DNA from: Amanita rubescens
Lineage: Eukaryota > Basidiomycota > Agaricomycetes > Agaricales > Amanitaceae
Reading direction: 5' to 3'
Assembly (NCBI GenBank): GCA_015039365.1
Contig: WION01000002.1
Span: forward strand, 1,426,001-1,490,000
Length of the DNA: 64,000 nucleotides
In this document: positions 47,641 through 59,603 of the stretch, piece by piece
Position numbering within the stretch: position 1 is the first letter of the stretch
Layout of the letters: each line of letters starts with the position of its first letter
The notes under the pieces: model-generated
Databases searched by the model: none
Seen by the model: the letters and a program-made list of their open reading frames with translations, nothing else
What the model was told of the DNA's origin: nothing
Position numbers and translations under genes: made by a program

Positions 47641-50600
47641 TTACCCCGGTTGACGAGGGGGTGGCGGTGGCGGTGGCGGTGGTTTGCGATGTTGTACATT
47701 TACTGGTTCTAGTGGAGACTTGAGGCCAAGGGCATCGTTATATAACTCTTCGTCTGATGTTGATGGTGATGATGATAACGATGACGCCTCGGGAGAATCA
47801 AATGGGTTTGTCGACTTTCGTTCCCTCGGCATCAAGAATTCGGTTATTGGAACCACGCCATTGGGATATCCTGATCCATCGTTGAGAATGTTTACTAGCT
47901 CATTTACAAGTATCGTACCTGGACCGTTCCACCACGCAGCCTCGTCAGAACTGGGCTGGGGAACTGCGTCATATATCAATGAAAGCACATCCAACTGTTT
48001 TTTTTTGGATAACTCACGGATTGGGATAGGCCTCGTCGCAGGCAGAGACATGAGTGCGAGTTGGTCTGCAAGCTTTTTTCCAGGTTCGGTCAAGCCGACA
48101 CTTGCAAGTAGTAAATTCGACAGATTGGCACGTTTCACAGCATCTATGATTTGGATCTCGGCTCTGAAGATCGCATACACTGAAGGTTTATATGAGTTGT
48201 GGTCTTTTTACCGTCTGATAACCGAACCTGGCCTATGATCAGATCCGCGTAACTCGGCGCGCGAATACCTCGAAAGGTCGAGTTGGCTCCCCATATATAA
48301 TATTCTGTCTAAGAAAACGTCAAAAATGGGTAATTCGAGGCAGGTAGAACGAACCAGTCCAGGCAGGTATCCGGAATTTTTCACTAGTATCGTAGTTATC
48401 ACTGCCTAAATCATATTTGTATGTTGGTCGAAACAGAAGGGGGCCTTCTTGATATCCGGCAAACGCAGCACTAGTGTCCATAGCTTGTCTAAGCTGAACG
48501 ACAGTTTGGCCACGATGTTTTACAAAAGACATGTATCCGAGCACGTACCTGGTCCGCTGCGAACAACGCATCCAGTTCATCTGCCTCTGCGAGGGACCGA
48601 ACGGTTCCATTGTCTAAGTCTATTCTATAGTTGTTATCTGCCATCCAAATGACATTTCTGGCATGAGTCAATTCATAGTTCGCCCATACATCCGAAAATA
48701 CCTCACTGGTGACTAGTAATATTTTTTCCCTTTTGAAAACAGAATCCGTTCATGATCGTTCTGTAATCGGCATTGCGCTCTTCGACATTTGAATGTCCAG
48801 CCGAGAGGTGAGCCGTTAAGAAACAGAAATTCGAGTCGTGATAGTCTAGGCGTATGCCAACGGCACCTTTGTTACCGGACATACCACGAAGGCCAGTCTA
48901 ATGCAATCATATGAAAAGCCAGGTCAGGCAATTTCGATTTATTCATACCTTGTGCGTCGCGCCTTCCACGTTGCGAATGACACCTGTTAGCTCTGCTTTA
49001 ACAAGGACAAAGAGCGCTGTGCCAACAAGCTAAAAGCCGTAAATGACAGAAACCATGTGCTGCGCATCCTTACCTGTTCGCTTCTCAGCAAAACGTAATT
49101 TGACTTCTTGTTGGACCGGCGATCTAATGTCTCAAGGACTCGATTTTCCCATATTCGACTTGAAACAGACAATGAACAAGTAATGCAAAAAGGTAATGAG
49201 TTGACACGTACCGTTTTTCAGGATCCGTCTGCACAATCTGTTGTGCTGTCAAAGGAACCATTTCCTGGAATCCAAGAGCTAAAATATCTGGACTAGGACA
49301 TTCTAAGCGAGACTCTCAGCAACGCATCGGCACACATACTCGCTGTTAACTTTAGGACAAGAGTTTATTCTTCAGCACCCTAGACAGATAAAGATCGCTC
49401 ACGTTCTGGAGGAAATATCCATGGGAGTAGAGATTCTGTAGGAAGCTGTGCAATGGTTAGCCATTTCATCCTAACCAAGCCAAAATGCTACAAACTCGGC
49501 CATTGAGATTCCAAGTGCCGGTAAAGATCGTACAGTGTTTCGTCGTGGAGTATTCAGATATTCTGTAATGTACGTTAAATCACAATTTCCCAAGCACCCG
49601 AAGTTACGAACCTTTGCTCTAAAGCCGTACGCACGGAATCGTGAATCGGGTCAAATATTGTTACAGGCTTTTGATTATTCAAGTTTCCCTGCGACGGTTT
49701 TCAGCTTTGGAGCAATACAAAAACTCGGGTTTACCAACGAGGAACATGTCGATGGCACTCTGTTTGCTTTTATCCTGAAAATTATTAATGTATGCTCTCG
49801 AAACACTTTTTGTGGCATCGGAAATAACGCCTAGAAATCATTGTCATATGCGTGAAGCACTGGGGTACTAAAACGGAATTACCAGCCAAAGTCCGTTTGC
49901 CACTACGGGTAAAGCTGGTATTCAGGGCTCCTGTGCCTGCATAAATCTTAGACAAGGCATCACCATTCTCCGCCCACAATTCTCCGTGGTAGGACCATAT
50001 GCTGTTTGAATGGATCCACTCTCGGTGTATAAGAGTAAGACACTGCTCCAGTGCTGTCCGCGATAATATATCCTGTACAAAATTTGTACGATCAAGACAA
50101 TCAAGACAATTTGTCCTGAATATCCCGCGCTGTTCTGTGATGATTTCGTTCATTGACGCATCACAAAGCGAAAACCCAAATCTATCAGCGCGACCTGTAA
50201 CATCTTCCAGTCGGCTTGAAAGAAGTCAATGAAAACGGGCTATGTAGAGATGACTGGAAGGGCCTGACCGTAGATCCCTTATAACGCTATCGTGGCCTCC
50301 AAGTCGCACCGAAGCATGAAAGTCGAAATGAGTTATACCGAGGTCATCCGGAAAATCAGAACGAGCAATCTGAATATGTCGATCGTAGGCATTTGCTAAG
50401 AGTGCCTCATTCTCTTTTGATCCAAGCAAGTTAATGGCATGAACCGCCCCATACTCTTCCATCAATTGCATAAAATGCCTTTCAAAGGCCGGCTGGGATG
50501 TATGTGGTCGCGTGATCTGAATGCGCTGGCCGAAAGTTTGCAGGCCTTGTTGCTCCCAAAACACTATTTACCGCATCTACCGTAAGTTAGAGGATCATGA

Positions 50601-51723
50601 GAAATTGTGGGTTCAACACACATGGAACGCTTCCTCGAACCTGGACGTAACTGACGCAGTGTTGATCGCTGCTGAGGATCGTTTCCGTCTAGTATGGGTA
50701 AACGGCTTGTCCTGCAGAGAAACAGGAACGGTACATGCCTCAACGAAATTTGCACAATTGCCATCATCATCGACTCCACGCGTGTTGAACCTTGTTCCGG
50801 CTCTCTTCCACCCTAATCTTGATATAAGAGAGAGGGTTACAAGAGCAGGTGAGCCATTTGTTGGTGGGGAAGGCAATGCCATGGTGAACACCCCAACGTA
50901 TCCTTGTATGGCCAATACCTGCGTATATGCGTCAGTCATCATGCATAATGACTGTGCGTGAAATTGATTAACAATAAACTGGCACTTATCCAGGTCCTCG
51001 CGCTCTTGCGGCTCTAGACGCTCCCTGAAATCAAGCAAACTGCGCACGATGTACTCGTTCCAGATAAACCGATCGTCAAACATTCCTGGGTCATGAGATG
51101 TTGAGCGCTCCCTGGATAATCTCACAGGCAGTCGTGAGGAGAGATCCCAGTGCGGTTCCAGGGCATAGTAAAAGGAGCCAGATGACAGTATTTTTGTCAA
51201 GGGGACGCAAGGATGTTCGAAAAGAGTACCCCCTGATTGCGCGTAGTTGTCACGATATAATGCAGAATCGATATTGTCTGGTCCAAGAACCATGTCGGGA
51301 GTCGCCGATGCATCGTCCCAAGCAGAGGAAGATAGACTGTAAAAGCTAACTTCGTGTATCCTGGCTACAGTCTCTGGTGAAGGCGCAGATGGTCTAGTAT
51401 TGCCAACTTCGGTTGCACTCGTAACGAGAGCGAGGAAGACATCTCAAACGCCGGAATAGGGTCAGGTCAAGGTAAAAGAAGGGATTGGGATGCACACCAT
51501 TGTCGACGGAGATCAATCCAAGGCATCCCTTCACCACCCGGTTTGTCAACCGAACAAGAGAATTCAGATCGATGTCTTTCTTTAGGGCAAATTCTACAAC
51601 GGCTTGGGCGGGATTTTCCCCTGCTCTAAATATCAATACTCTTTCCGGTCGGCCCAGTTTTTCATCATGATGGGTTGTCGCGAGATATAGAACTCTAGGA
51701 TTACTGGCAAGATACAGATACAT
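47641..51723 (-). CDS. synaptojanin-type phosphoinositide phosphatase (SAC + inositol 5-phosphatase domains)
   Basis: Membrane-lipid phosphatase of the yeast Inp51/52/53 group, controlling PI(4,5)P2 at the plasma membrane and endocytic sites. Many small exons between 51723 and 47641; not all borders fixed. Seen in order: SAC domain start ([17 protein letters not shown]), [38 protein letters not shown], the SAC catalytic [10 protein letters not shown] (Cys-X5-Arg), [17 protein letters not shown]; then 5-phosphatase motifs [45 protein letters not shown] and GSDHRP; then a Ser-rich tail with Asn-Pro-Phe (EH-domain ligand) and a run of nine prolines. One intron (50689-50738) seems to use a GC donor. 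It converges on SF3A3 with 73 bp between stops. Confidence 0.9.
50689..50738 (-). other. probable GC-AG intron in the synaptojanin-type gene
   Basis: 50 nt with donor GCATGT, joining Asn-Phe-Val-Glu to Thr-Glu-Thr-Ile, as conserved in SAC domains. The nearest GT, four bases downstream, gives the wrong phase. Donor is weaker than the other GC donors here, so this is less certain. Confidence 0.6.
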
Positions 51724-51832
51724 AGACCGGGGAAATGTGGCACAGCAGCGAGATCCAAGATCTCGACATCATACATTTGGCATGTCTAGTTATGCACAAT
51801 ATACATGCACAAATGCAAACAGCAACTTTGAA

Positions 51833-53495
51833 CTACGATAGGAATCCTCGAACTGCACCCCCGACGTTGAGTTCGTCAATCCTGAAATAATTGGGATCAA
51901 CTGATGTCACTAGAGAGTTGAAACACTTACAAGAATGTGTCATGGCCCCAAACACCACCAAGTTCATAGTAACTGACCCGGTCATTCCCGGCCATGCGAA
52001 GCGCATCGGCAACCTCTCTTTGCTGCTCGACTGTAAAGAGGATATCACTTTGCACGCCGAGTACTAAAGTAGGTATGTCTGTTAAGGGAGTCATGCCTTC
52101 GGCCAATGACACCAGGTAAGGGGGAGGGTTGACTGGCGGAGGATGTGATTTGGAATGAGAAGTCTTGTGCGGCTGGCTATCAGAGGCCTGACGTTTTAAA
52201 GACGGAATCGCGGGTTTTAAATCAAGTTCTTGAAGCGCAGGCAGTGCCATGTCGAAAAGATCCATGGCTTTTGAAATGTAGATGAGTGAGTTTGCATCAT
52301 ACTTTAAACAGAATTGTTCCCCCTGTGTCTATCTCAGCAATATGCACAAATTAATAATAATCGACGAACTTGATGATCAAGATAGGTCTCTATAAGAAAA
52401 TCCGGACATAGTGCCGGCGTGCGGAGGGCTGACTCTGACTCTGGAACAGGACGTAGTTGTCGACCAAACCGTTGGTTCCACTCTGGTCCTGAGCGGTACG
52501 TGATGGTAGCAATTTCTACGATTGCATATTAGAAGGCAGCCACTTGAAAAATTGAGCTGAACACACGTCTAGCAAGCTTCATGCCAGTGTGCGGGGGTAA
52601 ACCATCATAGTAAAATCCCTTGTTCCAATTCGGATCGGCCATCAACACTAAGCAGTGGAGATTAACAGAGGTCGTGACCAAATGGCTAATGGACATACCA
52701 CTCCGTTGAGCATAACGCATCGCAATACTTGAAGGTGAACTTCTCGCAGTGGCACTTATGCTGACGACTTTCCCCACCCGATCAGGAAACAGCCAGCCGG
52801 CGGCAAGACTTTGCATTCCGCCCATGGAACTCCCTACACTCGCATATAGCTTGTCCACACCCAGATGATCCAACAGATGAAATTGGGCCCGCACCATGTC
52901 AAAGATGGAAATGATAGGAAAACGAGTTGCCCATGGTTTTCCGGTTGCTGGCTCAATAGAGGAAGGGCCTGTGGAACCATAGCAGCCTCCTAGGACATTG
53001 GCGCATATAATAAAGAACTGTTTCGTATCCAAGGCCTTCCCGGGCCCGATAAACTTTTCCCACCAACCAGGTGAAGGATTGGCATCGGTAGAAGCCGCGT
53101 GGGATGACGCTGATAGACCTGTATGCAGGAGTATGACGTTGTCTTTTGAAGGAGAGAGAGTTCCCCAAGTTTCATATGCAACGTCAAATGAAGGGAGCGA
53201 CGAAGAACCATAGTACGTAAGAGAGAGAGGAATGTGGATGATGATAGACGCTATAAGTTGCAGGGTTGGGACGGGCGTAAGGGGGTTCTGGCCCTGTATC
53301 AGGGGCGATTGGTAACGACTGGGAAATAAAAGCCCTCAATCTGGATTCTCTAGCAGCATGTGCGTCCACACAAGGAAAATGTGGATGGTCTGATTTGGTG
53401 AAACACTGAGTTGATGAAGCTCTGACAGAGAGTTTCAATCGGTGAAGGGGCTTTGCCCTGGTAAAGGCTGAGAAAAGATGAGACGTGAGAGGCAT
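51833..53495 (-). CDS. MET2: homoserine O-acetyltransferase (one apparent +1 frame slip)
   Basis: Acetylates homoserine for methionine synthesis; a serine O-acetyltransferase of the same alpha/beta-hydrolase family cannot be excluded. Exons 53495-52699, 52647-52567, 52515-52370, 52322-51931 and 51881-51833 give about 487 residues. Seen: an Arg/Ser-rich N-terminus that could target mitochondria, [53 protein letters not shown], the nucleophile elbow [29 protein letters not shown], and the C-terminal [19 protein letters not shown] with [10 protein letters not shown] (the acid and His of the triad). One base in a CT repeat near 53222 must be skipped to join PHSSL to [11 protein letters not shown]. 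Confidence 0.9.
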
Positions 53496-53980
53496 GAGAA
53501 GGAATACTCAGCAACGTACAAGTGAGTTGAGGTAATGATTAAATGAGTGTGAAGGATGGCGTGCTCAAGTCTCAGAGTCAGACCTAACCCTAATCTAGTA
53601 GTTAGTAGTTGTTATAGTCAACCATGAGGAACTGAGGAGTCCCAGCCTGTTCTCTCGGAGTAACCCGTGTCTCACCCCATCGCCGAGTGCGTATGGAACG
53701 GGATTTATGCTGGTTACCAAGAAACAGAGCTAGCAGTGGGGAATACACCGTAAGTAATGACGACTACTCTGACTGCGTGCCTAACACGTGTATATCGCAC
53801 ACTTTGATTCGTTCTCACAGTCCCACTCGACGTCAAGTCCCTCAGACGCGGTTAGCGGCATGCTTATTTCCCTTATTAATCGACTATTGACGGCCAACTC
53901 CTTTACAGGTCCATTCAGAACCAAGGGCAGATTCACCGGATCATGCCGATTTGCAGAACAACAGTCATAAACCGGTAAGT
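53496..53980. other. divergent gap and possible 5' exons of the next gene
   Basis: 485 bp. Coding-like pieces with splice sites occur at 53693-53749 (ATG start, then GTAAGT), 53821-53850 (SHSTSSPSDA) and 53910-53980 (VHSEPRADSPDHADLQNNSH, open into the next gene). The start of the downstream protein may therefore lie here and not at 53981. The frame of the first piece is not settled. Confidence 0.35.
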
Positions 53981-56193
53981 ATGTCAACTCAAACAACCGA
54001 CGAACGCCCGTCGCGGAAGTTCAAGTCTGAAAATCGTGTAAGTCACCCTTTACCCCTTGCTCTTCCATTCCAGGGTTTCACCACGTCACACTCACAGCTT
54101 TATAATTTCTTATCCCGATCACGATCGCGCCCCCGCTCGAAAGACGCCCACAATCCACCTCCCGACTCTTCTGCATCCAAGATGCCAGTAGCGCCCGATT
54201 CAAAACCACCCGTTCGCCTCGCTTCACGACCTCTATCTTCCACTACGACCGCAACAAATGCAACCGTGACACCCGGTACACTAAAGGCAAAACCAAGACC
54301 TATAGCGGCCATCATAGTTTCGCCAATTTCGTCAACCGGTCTAGAATCGCAAATACCCTCGCAGTCAATGATACCGAATCCCCCGAGCTCTCGTAAGAAG
54401 CTGCATAATTTATTTGGAATCACAGGTATCACGCTACCCAGTCCGAAAAAATCGTCCTTCGGGTCTGCAGTTTCACAACCCAGCAGTTCCCGATCATCCC
54501 TGGATGTCCCGCCATTGCCCGCGCATGCGTCAGCTTCAAACCCCGTTCCGAGGCATCGTAGAGCTTTCTCACGTGAGCATAGTCCGGCCAATCTCTCAAA
54601 AATGAGGCAGAACGGGTCAAGATTGTCGACCTCACTCACTGACATCTCAAACGCCCAATGCGCTAGCGCCGCTAATATGTTCCATAGATTTTTCTCTGGT
54701 ACGACAGCTCCCTATACTACCTTATCTCTCTGTTTAAACGTGTTTTTGCGTGACAGGTTCAAAGGGCAATCAGGCCGCTGAAAAGCCTCCAATCGCTGTT
54801 TCTGGACCACTCCGACGTCCTTCGCACCACAAAAACTCTAATTCAGAAAGCCAGCACCCTACAACGGGAAAGCCTCGATATAGTCATGAGCCATCAAATT
54901 CTCTCTCGGGCCCATCGGCCCCCCCGCTACCGCATATCATATACACTCCTGCTACCCCAGATCGTAGAACAGCATTATCTACCTCTTCGCCCTCTTCCCC
55001 TCCCGCGCCTCCGCGCAAGAGCCAAGACTCGAGGAAGGTTTCAATAGACTCGGGGCATCGAAGTCTTAAAGGCAAAGAAAAGGAATCAAGTTCACGACAG
55101 AAACCGGAGAAAGTGGAGGTTAAACCCGACTTTGGCGGGTTTCAAGTGATGGCTACAGCTCTTGAACGGGGCGGAAGTGACACCTCAAATTTAACAGAAT
55201 GGAATAAGCATCTGGAACGCTTAGGACCAGAACGAGATAGTTCTTTTGGGCCGGGTCTGGCTGGAGTGGGTACACTGCAGAGGGACATGTCCTTGAAACG
55301 TGGGAAGGATAGGGAAGAGCAAGTTCGAGCGCGGGAAGCTGAGCGTAGAAAACAGTTTCGGCAGCAGCGGAAGCAGCCGGATGCGACAATCGAACAGACG
55401 GATCACACCGCTGGCTCTACCTCTACAATAGGTACAGGACATTCGTCGAGTTGGGGCAGAGCCGCTGGCAAGAGAAGTGCGCTGAGCGGAAAGACAGCAA
55501 GTGGTTCCGGACTTCCAAAGGCTCACTCAAAGCATCCTGCATTCGATTTCGAACCGCCGGTCCCATCTTCTTTACCATGGAATAGCGTCTTACAGGACAG
55601 TCCGCAGACGTCCAATGAGAGACCGAATGACGGGAAAAAGGGTCAGAAAACTGAATCAAAGGAAGAACGACCTTCACTGTCAATTCCGGCACCTGCGACC
55701 ATAGGTCACCGATCAGCTCTAAAAGGTCGGTCGTTGGATCTGGGGTTGGGCTTTGCCTGGGCACCATCGTCCGTTAGGGAAGAAGTGCTTCTGCCCGCTC
55801 TCGGGCGATCGTTCAGTCAAACTTCAAGCGTGACAAGTGGGCCCAGCACTGCTGGAAAGTCGAACGGAAAAAGGGACGCGATCTACGAAGATAACGCTGA
55901 GGGAGTTTCGAAGCTAGGGAAAGAGGTTGCTGCTGTTTTCAAGAACTCGCTTGACCACGATGGCTTTGTGAATTTCCGAAAATGTGAGTGTTATACCCCT
56001 CGCTGGTCATTCAAGCAAAGCTGATCACATTGTAGACGTTCATCAGTTCGATGCCCACGAAATTCCCTTTGATGGCCCCACTGGTATCACTACTCGCGTT
56101 GAACAACTATTGGGAGAGTCATCCCGCCTCAAGCCTCAGGAGAAGAAACAGCTAATGGACCAACTGGTTCGAATCATTCTCCGGAATGCGTAG
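53981..56193 (+). CDS. unknown Ser/Pro-rich protein with conserved-looking C-terminus
   Basis: Not recognised. Exons 53981-54037, 54074-54698, 54757-55983 and 56036-56193 give 688 residues if the ATG at 53981 is used; the protein may begin further upstream. Most of it is disordered, rich in Ser, Pro, Lys and Arg, with short hydrophobic islands (KLHNLFGITGITLPSPKK) and a helical charged stretch (DMSLKRGKDREEQVRAREAE, RRKQFRQQRKQ). The last 80 residues look folded: GKEVAAVFKNSLDHDGFVNF, KYVHQFDAHEIPFDGPTGIT, RVEQLLGESSRLKPQEKKQL. The first intron as read is only 36 nt. The layout suggests a signalling or cytoskeletal scaffold, without direct evidence. Confidence 0.7.
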
Positions 56194-56468
56194 AACCCTG
56201 CCCTGCCTGCCTTTCCCCATTGGTCTGAATCGTTTTGTTGATGGGTAGATTTGTGGCTTTTGCAGATGAGTCTATTTCTTATTTTTGATCACTATATTTC
56301 TTGTACGTTCGTTCTACACACTTCATACCCTGCCTACCATTCACAAATTCCTCGTTGTGTATTCCGTTCGAACATTCTTGGGATTAACCGTACCTAATTG
56401 TCCTTGTAATGAAACTGTAACATAATCCAACAGTGATAATTGATACAACATAGATGTCTAGGGGATCC

Positions 56469-57284
56469 TTAGGTAGCTGGTCGTAGTGCTCGGAGTCTCT
56501 GAGCTAATTTGTCATCTTCCTCCTTGATTGTCTCCTTGGTATTAAGGTCAGGCACGCTTGTGAGTGATGTATCAGCCAGGTCGTGCTGCAACTCGATATT
56601 TGCCTCCTCTGCCGTCTGGCGCAACAACTGATCAATCTGGTCTTGAGGAGCTGAAACGGCAGTCGTCGACATCATGGCATCTTCCATGGACGCTGCCTGC
56701 ACATCTAGATCGGCAAATTGCGTTTCGAATTTATCCATGACCATCGTTATCTATCGGCTATGAGAAAACAAGCGATATCAGGATGGGTAGGAACTCACGC
56801 GTTCCAGGTTCATGCTTTCCATGGCCTTGTCCATTCCCCTGACGACGGACGACATGTTTCCTGTGACTTGACGCATAGTGACAGCAGTTTCAACTCTGCT
56901 AGCCACGGCGTCTATGCGACTTGACAGGCGCAAGAGATTCAGAGACTCCGTCTTCTTCCTAATGGCATTGGCGGCGTATATTCGTGCACCTTCGTTATTG
57001 CCTTGTTGAAGAGCCTTGAGAAACCGATTTTTAGTAATACGATGGTGGCAAGCAATGTTACCAGATACCTTTTTGAGGCGAGATTTCTCTGTTGTCTCGT
57101 CTTTCTGAGCTTTCTTGGCCTGTCGGCTAAGAGTCTTCGCCGTGAACTGTCTTTGCGTTTGGGTAAAAGCACTTATTAAGATAAGGACAGTGAAAGCGTA
57201 CTTTAAGCTGGAAGAGGGTTTCTAGTCAATGTCAGTTGTTAACTGAGGGTATCATGTTATTTACTCACTCTCTAGGCCACTCAT
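56469..57284 (-). CDS. DID2: ESCRT-III protein Did2/Vps46 (CHMP1)
   Basis: ESCRT-III subunit that recruits and regulates the Vps4 ATPase at endosomes. Five exons (57284-57269, 57221-57202, 57146-57069, 57014-56799, 56750-56469) give 203 residues; the first two are 16 and 20 nt. Seen: [30 protein letters not shown], the helical core [72 protein letters not shown], and the C-terminal MIM1-like helix ([14 protein letters not shown]) that binds the Vps4 MIT domain. Divergent from SVP26 (116 bp). Confidence 0.95.
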
Positions 57285-57400
57285 GGTTGCGGTGCTGACT
57301 CGGAAAGTAAGTAGTAGTACTGCGCCGTGGCAGCGCTGTCCACGTGGCAGTGCCTTTCTTGGATGCAATATTTGACTTTTCTTAACCACCGCGTTGTGAG

Positions 57401-58540
57401 ATGGGTATGTTGAGCTACATCAGGTATACGCTTCCATCGTCCATCTTAATCAATGCTTACATTTTGTGTCAGTTATGTAGCTGGTATCGCTGCGTTTGCG
57501 TTTGTGACTCTTTCTTTAGGTTGGTCCTTGAATCCTCTCATCCGGCGGGCGCGTATTGATCAAGTAATAGCTAGCGGGCTCTTATATATATCCGAATTGA
57601 TTGAAGAGCATTCGCAACTTGCAAAAACTATTGGAAAACGTGGTTTATATGTCAGTCAGTTGGACCGCTCTTCTCATTTTCCTTGCTCATCTAGCCAAGG
57701 TTGTAATTCTTCTGCACGTTCTGCTATTTTTCTTCGACTCGCTGCCGTTCAAGCAAACAGCATTCTCAATCATCTGTCACGTCGTATACCTGCAAAATTT
57801 TTCAAACTCATGGCCGCTGATATCACTTCTATCACCATCCTTCATTGCCTCTTGCATTTTGGTTTTGGCCGACCATTTCGCCTGGTTCTTCTACTTCGAA
57901 AGAGTTACTCGTGAAGCAAGACATTACAGGTCATATTTGAACCCTCCAAGCGCACCTGGCTTCTTTGAAATCGCCTCTTTCTTTTCTCTATGCGTCTGGC
58001 TCGTACCTCTATTTTTATTCCTCAGCTTAAGCGCCAACGATAATACCCTTCCCATGTCTGCCGGTAAGTAGTATCATTTCATACATAACGCAAAATTGAC
58101 CGATCATCTCAGCCGATCCTGGAACAGCTAGCGGTTCAGGATTCGCTCAGGCCCCTCACACAAGAACATCCTTGATCAGATCCATGTTCGCCCTTTTCTC
58201 GTTTGACCTATTCCCTCGTGTCCGTCAAAAGAACTCTGAAGGCCTTATCGCGCCGCCGTCTCCCAAAATTCCTCCCCAGTCTCCCGTTCCGACATCTCCC
58301 ATGCCAGTTGGCTCACCTAGACTTCCACATTCACCCGTAATGTCTTCCTATGCCGCAATGTCACCACCCCGTTCTCCTGGATCCTCCGCTTTTCGGAATC
58401 GGGAGTTCGAGGCTAATCTGGCTAATCTGCCTATGAAACCCGATTTCAAATTAGCAGTACCGCCCAATAGAAGGCCAGGTATAATAGCGCGAAGGCAGAC
58501 GAATGACGGTGGTACCCCAGGAAAGAGACACGTTACCTGA
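57401..58540 (+). CDS. SVP26: Svp26/TEX261 family ER-Golgi cargo adaptor
   Basis: Multi-span ER/early-Golgi protein that helps load type II membrane enzymes into COPII vesicles. Exons 57401-57423, 57473-57519, 57571-57650, 57700-58063 and 58113-58540 give 313 residues. Seen: first membrane helix (YVAGIAAFAFVTLSLASGLL), the family motif LLYISELIEEHSQLAKTIGK, VVILLHVLLFFFDSLPFKQT, SIICHVVYLQNFSNSWP, SLLSPSFIASCILVLADHFA, WFFYFERVTREARHYRS and VWLVPLFLFLSLSAND. The C-terminal 90 residues form a long Pro/Ser-rich cytosolic tail, longer than in yeast Svp26. Acceptor for exon 4 may be at 57693 instead; the one used keeps the family sequence. Confidence 0.9.
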
Positions 58541-58666
58541 ATAACAGACGCGCATAATGAAGTTTACGCGACGTATGGTGAATTAGCTTTCATGCTAGCA
58601 ATTGACATAGTCGAAAACTCCAGATTATCCACGAGTCTATTGTACAATCGATTACAAAATGATACA

Positions 58667-59562
58667 TTATACACCGGTTTTGACCGCTTCCTGTTGTGGT
58701 GGCTAGCAAAGGTGTCAATAAGTCACGTCATTCCCAATCTACAAATGTAACCTACCTCATTGATTTCAATCGGCGCCTCGTCCACAAAGTCTGGGACCTT
58801 ATTAAGATCGGCCAGATACGATGTCCCTTCTTCCTCTTCTTCCAGGGCCAAAGCATCGAGTTCTGAGCGGATGCTATCAGCGAGATGATGAGAAACTTGA
58901 ATAACTTACCCGCCTCTAGGTCTGCTTCATCAATCTCATCCGGAACAGCATACGACCGTGCTAATGACTCCTGTATTTCATTTGCCTGTTCCAACATGTC
59001 TTCCATATCGAAATGCATTTTCTACTTGTGTTAGAACATCAAAAAAAAGCGATTTCAGCACGCTCATAATACCTCTATTTTGTCAATATCGAACTTTCCA
59101 TATTGTTTTTTCATCTCTTTATTCGCTTGCTGCATCGCATCGAACGTTGCCATCGTATTTCGCATATTCTCGGTCGTTAGTGCGGCGGATTCCATGTTGA
59201 AGACCTGCTGATTCAATTGGGCAAGCTGCGATTCGTACAACTTCTTCTGCCTGAGCGTGCGCAGCGCGCGTTGCTGGATGGCATTCTGTTGGCCCTTCTC
59301 AGAGCAGGATCTCGCAGGGCTCGAGTGATGAAGTTACCTTTCCTGGTCCACCCCGAAGTTTGCCCATCTGCTCCTTGTACCTGGCAAGCTCTCCGTCTAG
59401 CTTCTTGATTTTGACCTCAATAGAGGCCATCCGATTATCTGTCTAGTTATGGGCACTGAGTCTCGTATCTTTCCTACAAGGCGGTGAACTGACTGTAGTT
59501 ATGGCATCTTGAAGGGTAGGTTTGGGCTTGCGGCTCGTAGAGGTACCAAAGATGCGATTCAT
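58667..59562 (-). CDS. VPS60: ESCRT-III protein Vps60 (CHMP5)
   Basis: ESCRT-III accessory subunit that activates Vps4 through Vta1. Six exons (59562-59494, 59442-59338, 59285-59073, 59021-58910, 58862-58756, 58690-58667) give 209 residues. Seen: MNRIFGTSTSRKPKPTLQDA (typical CHMP5 start), SIEVKIKKLDGELARYKEQM, LRGGPGKNAIQQRALRTLRQ, KKLYESQLAQLNQQVFNMES, ENMRNTMATFDAMQQANKEM, FDMEDMLEQANEIQESLARSY, and an acidic C-terminus (ALEEEEEGTSYL, VPDFVDEAPIEINE). Converges on SVP26 (126 bp). Confidence 0.94.
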
Positions 59563-59603
59563 GAGCCACTATAGAGTCACGATTGCCTATTTTAGTATAT
59601 ATA

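Noticed and set aside
47653..47685. GGTGGC repeat considered as a microsatellite or regulatory repeat
   Set aside because: On the minus strand it encodes the polyproline end of the phosphoinositide phosphatase; no other role is needed.
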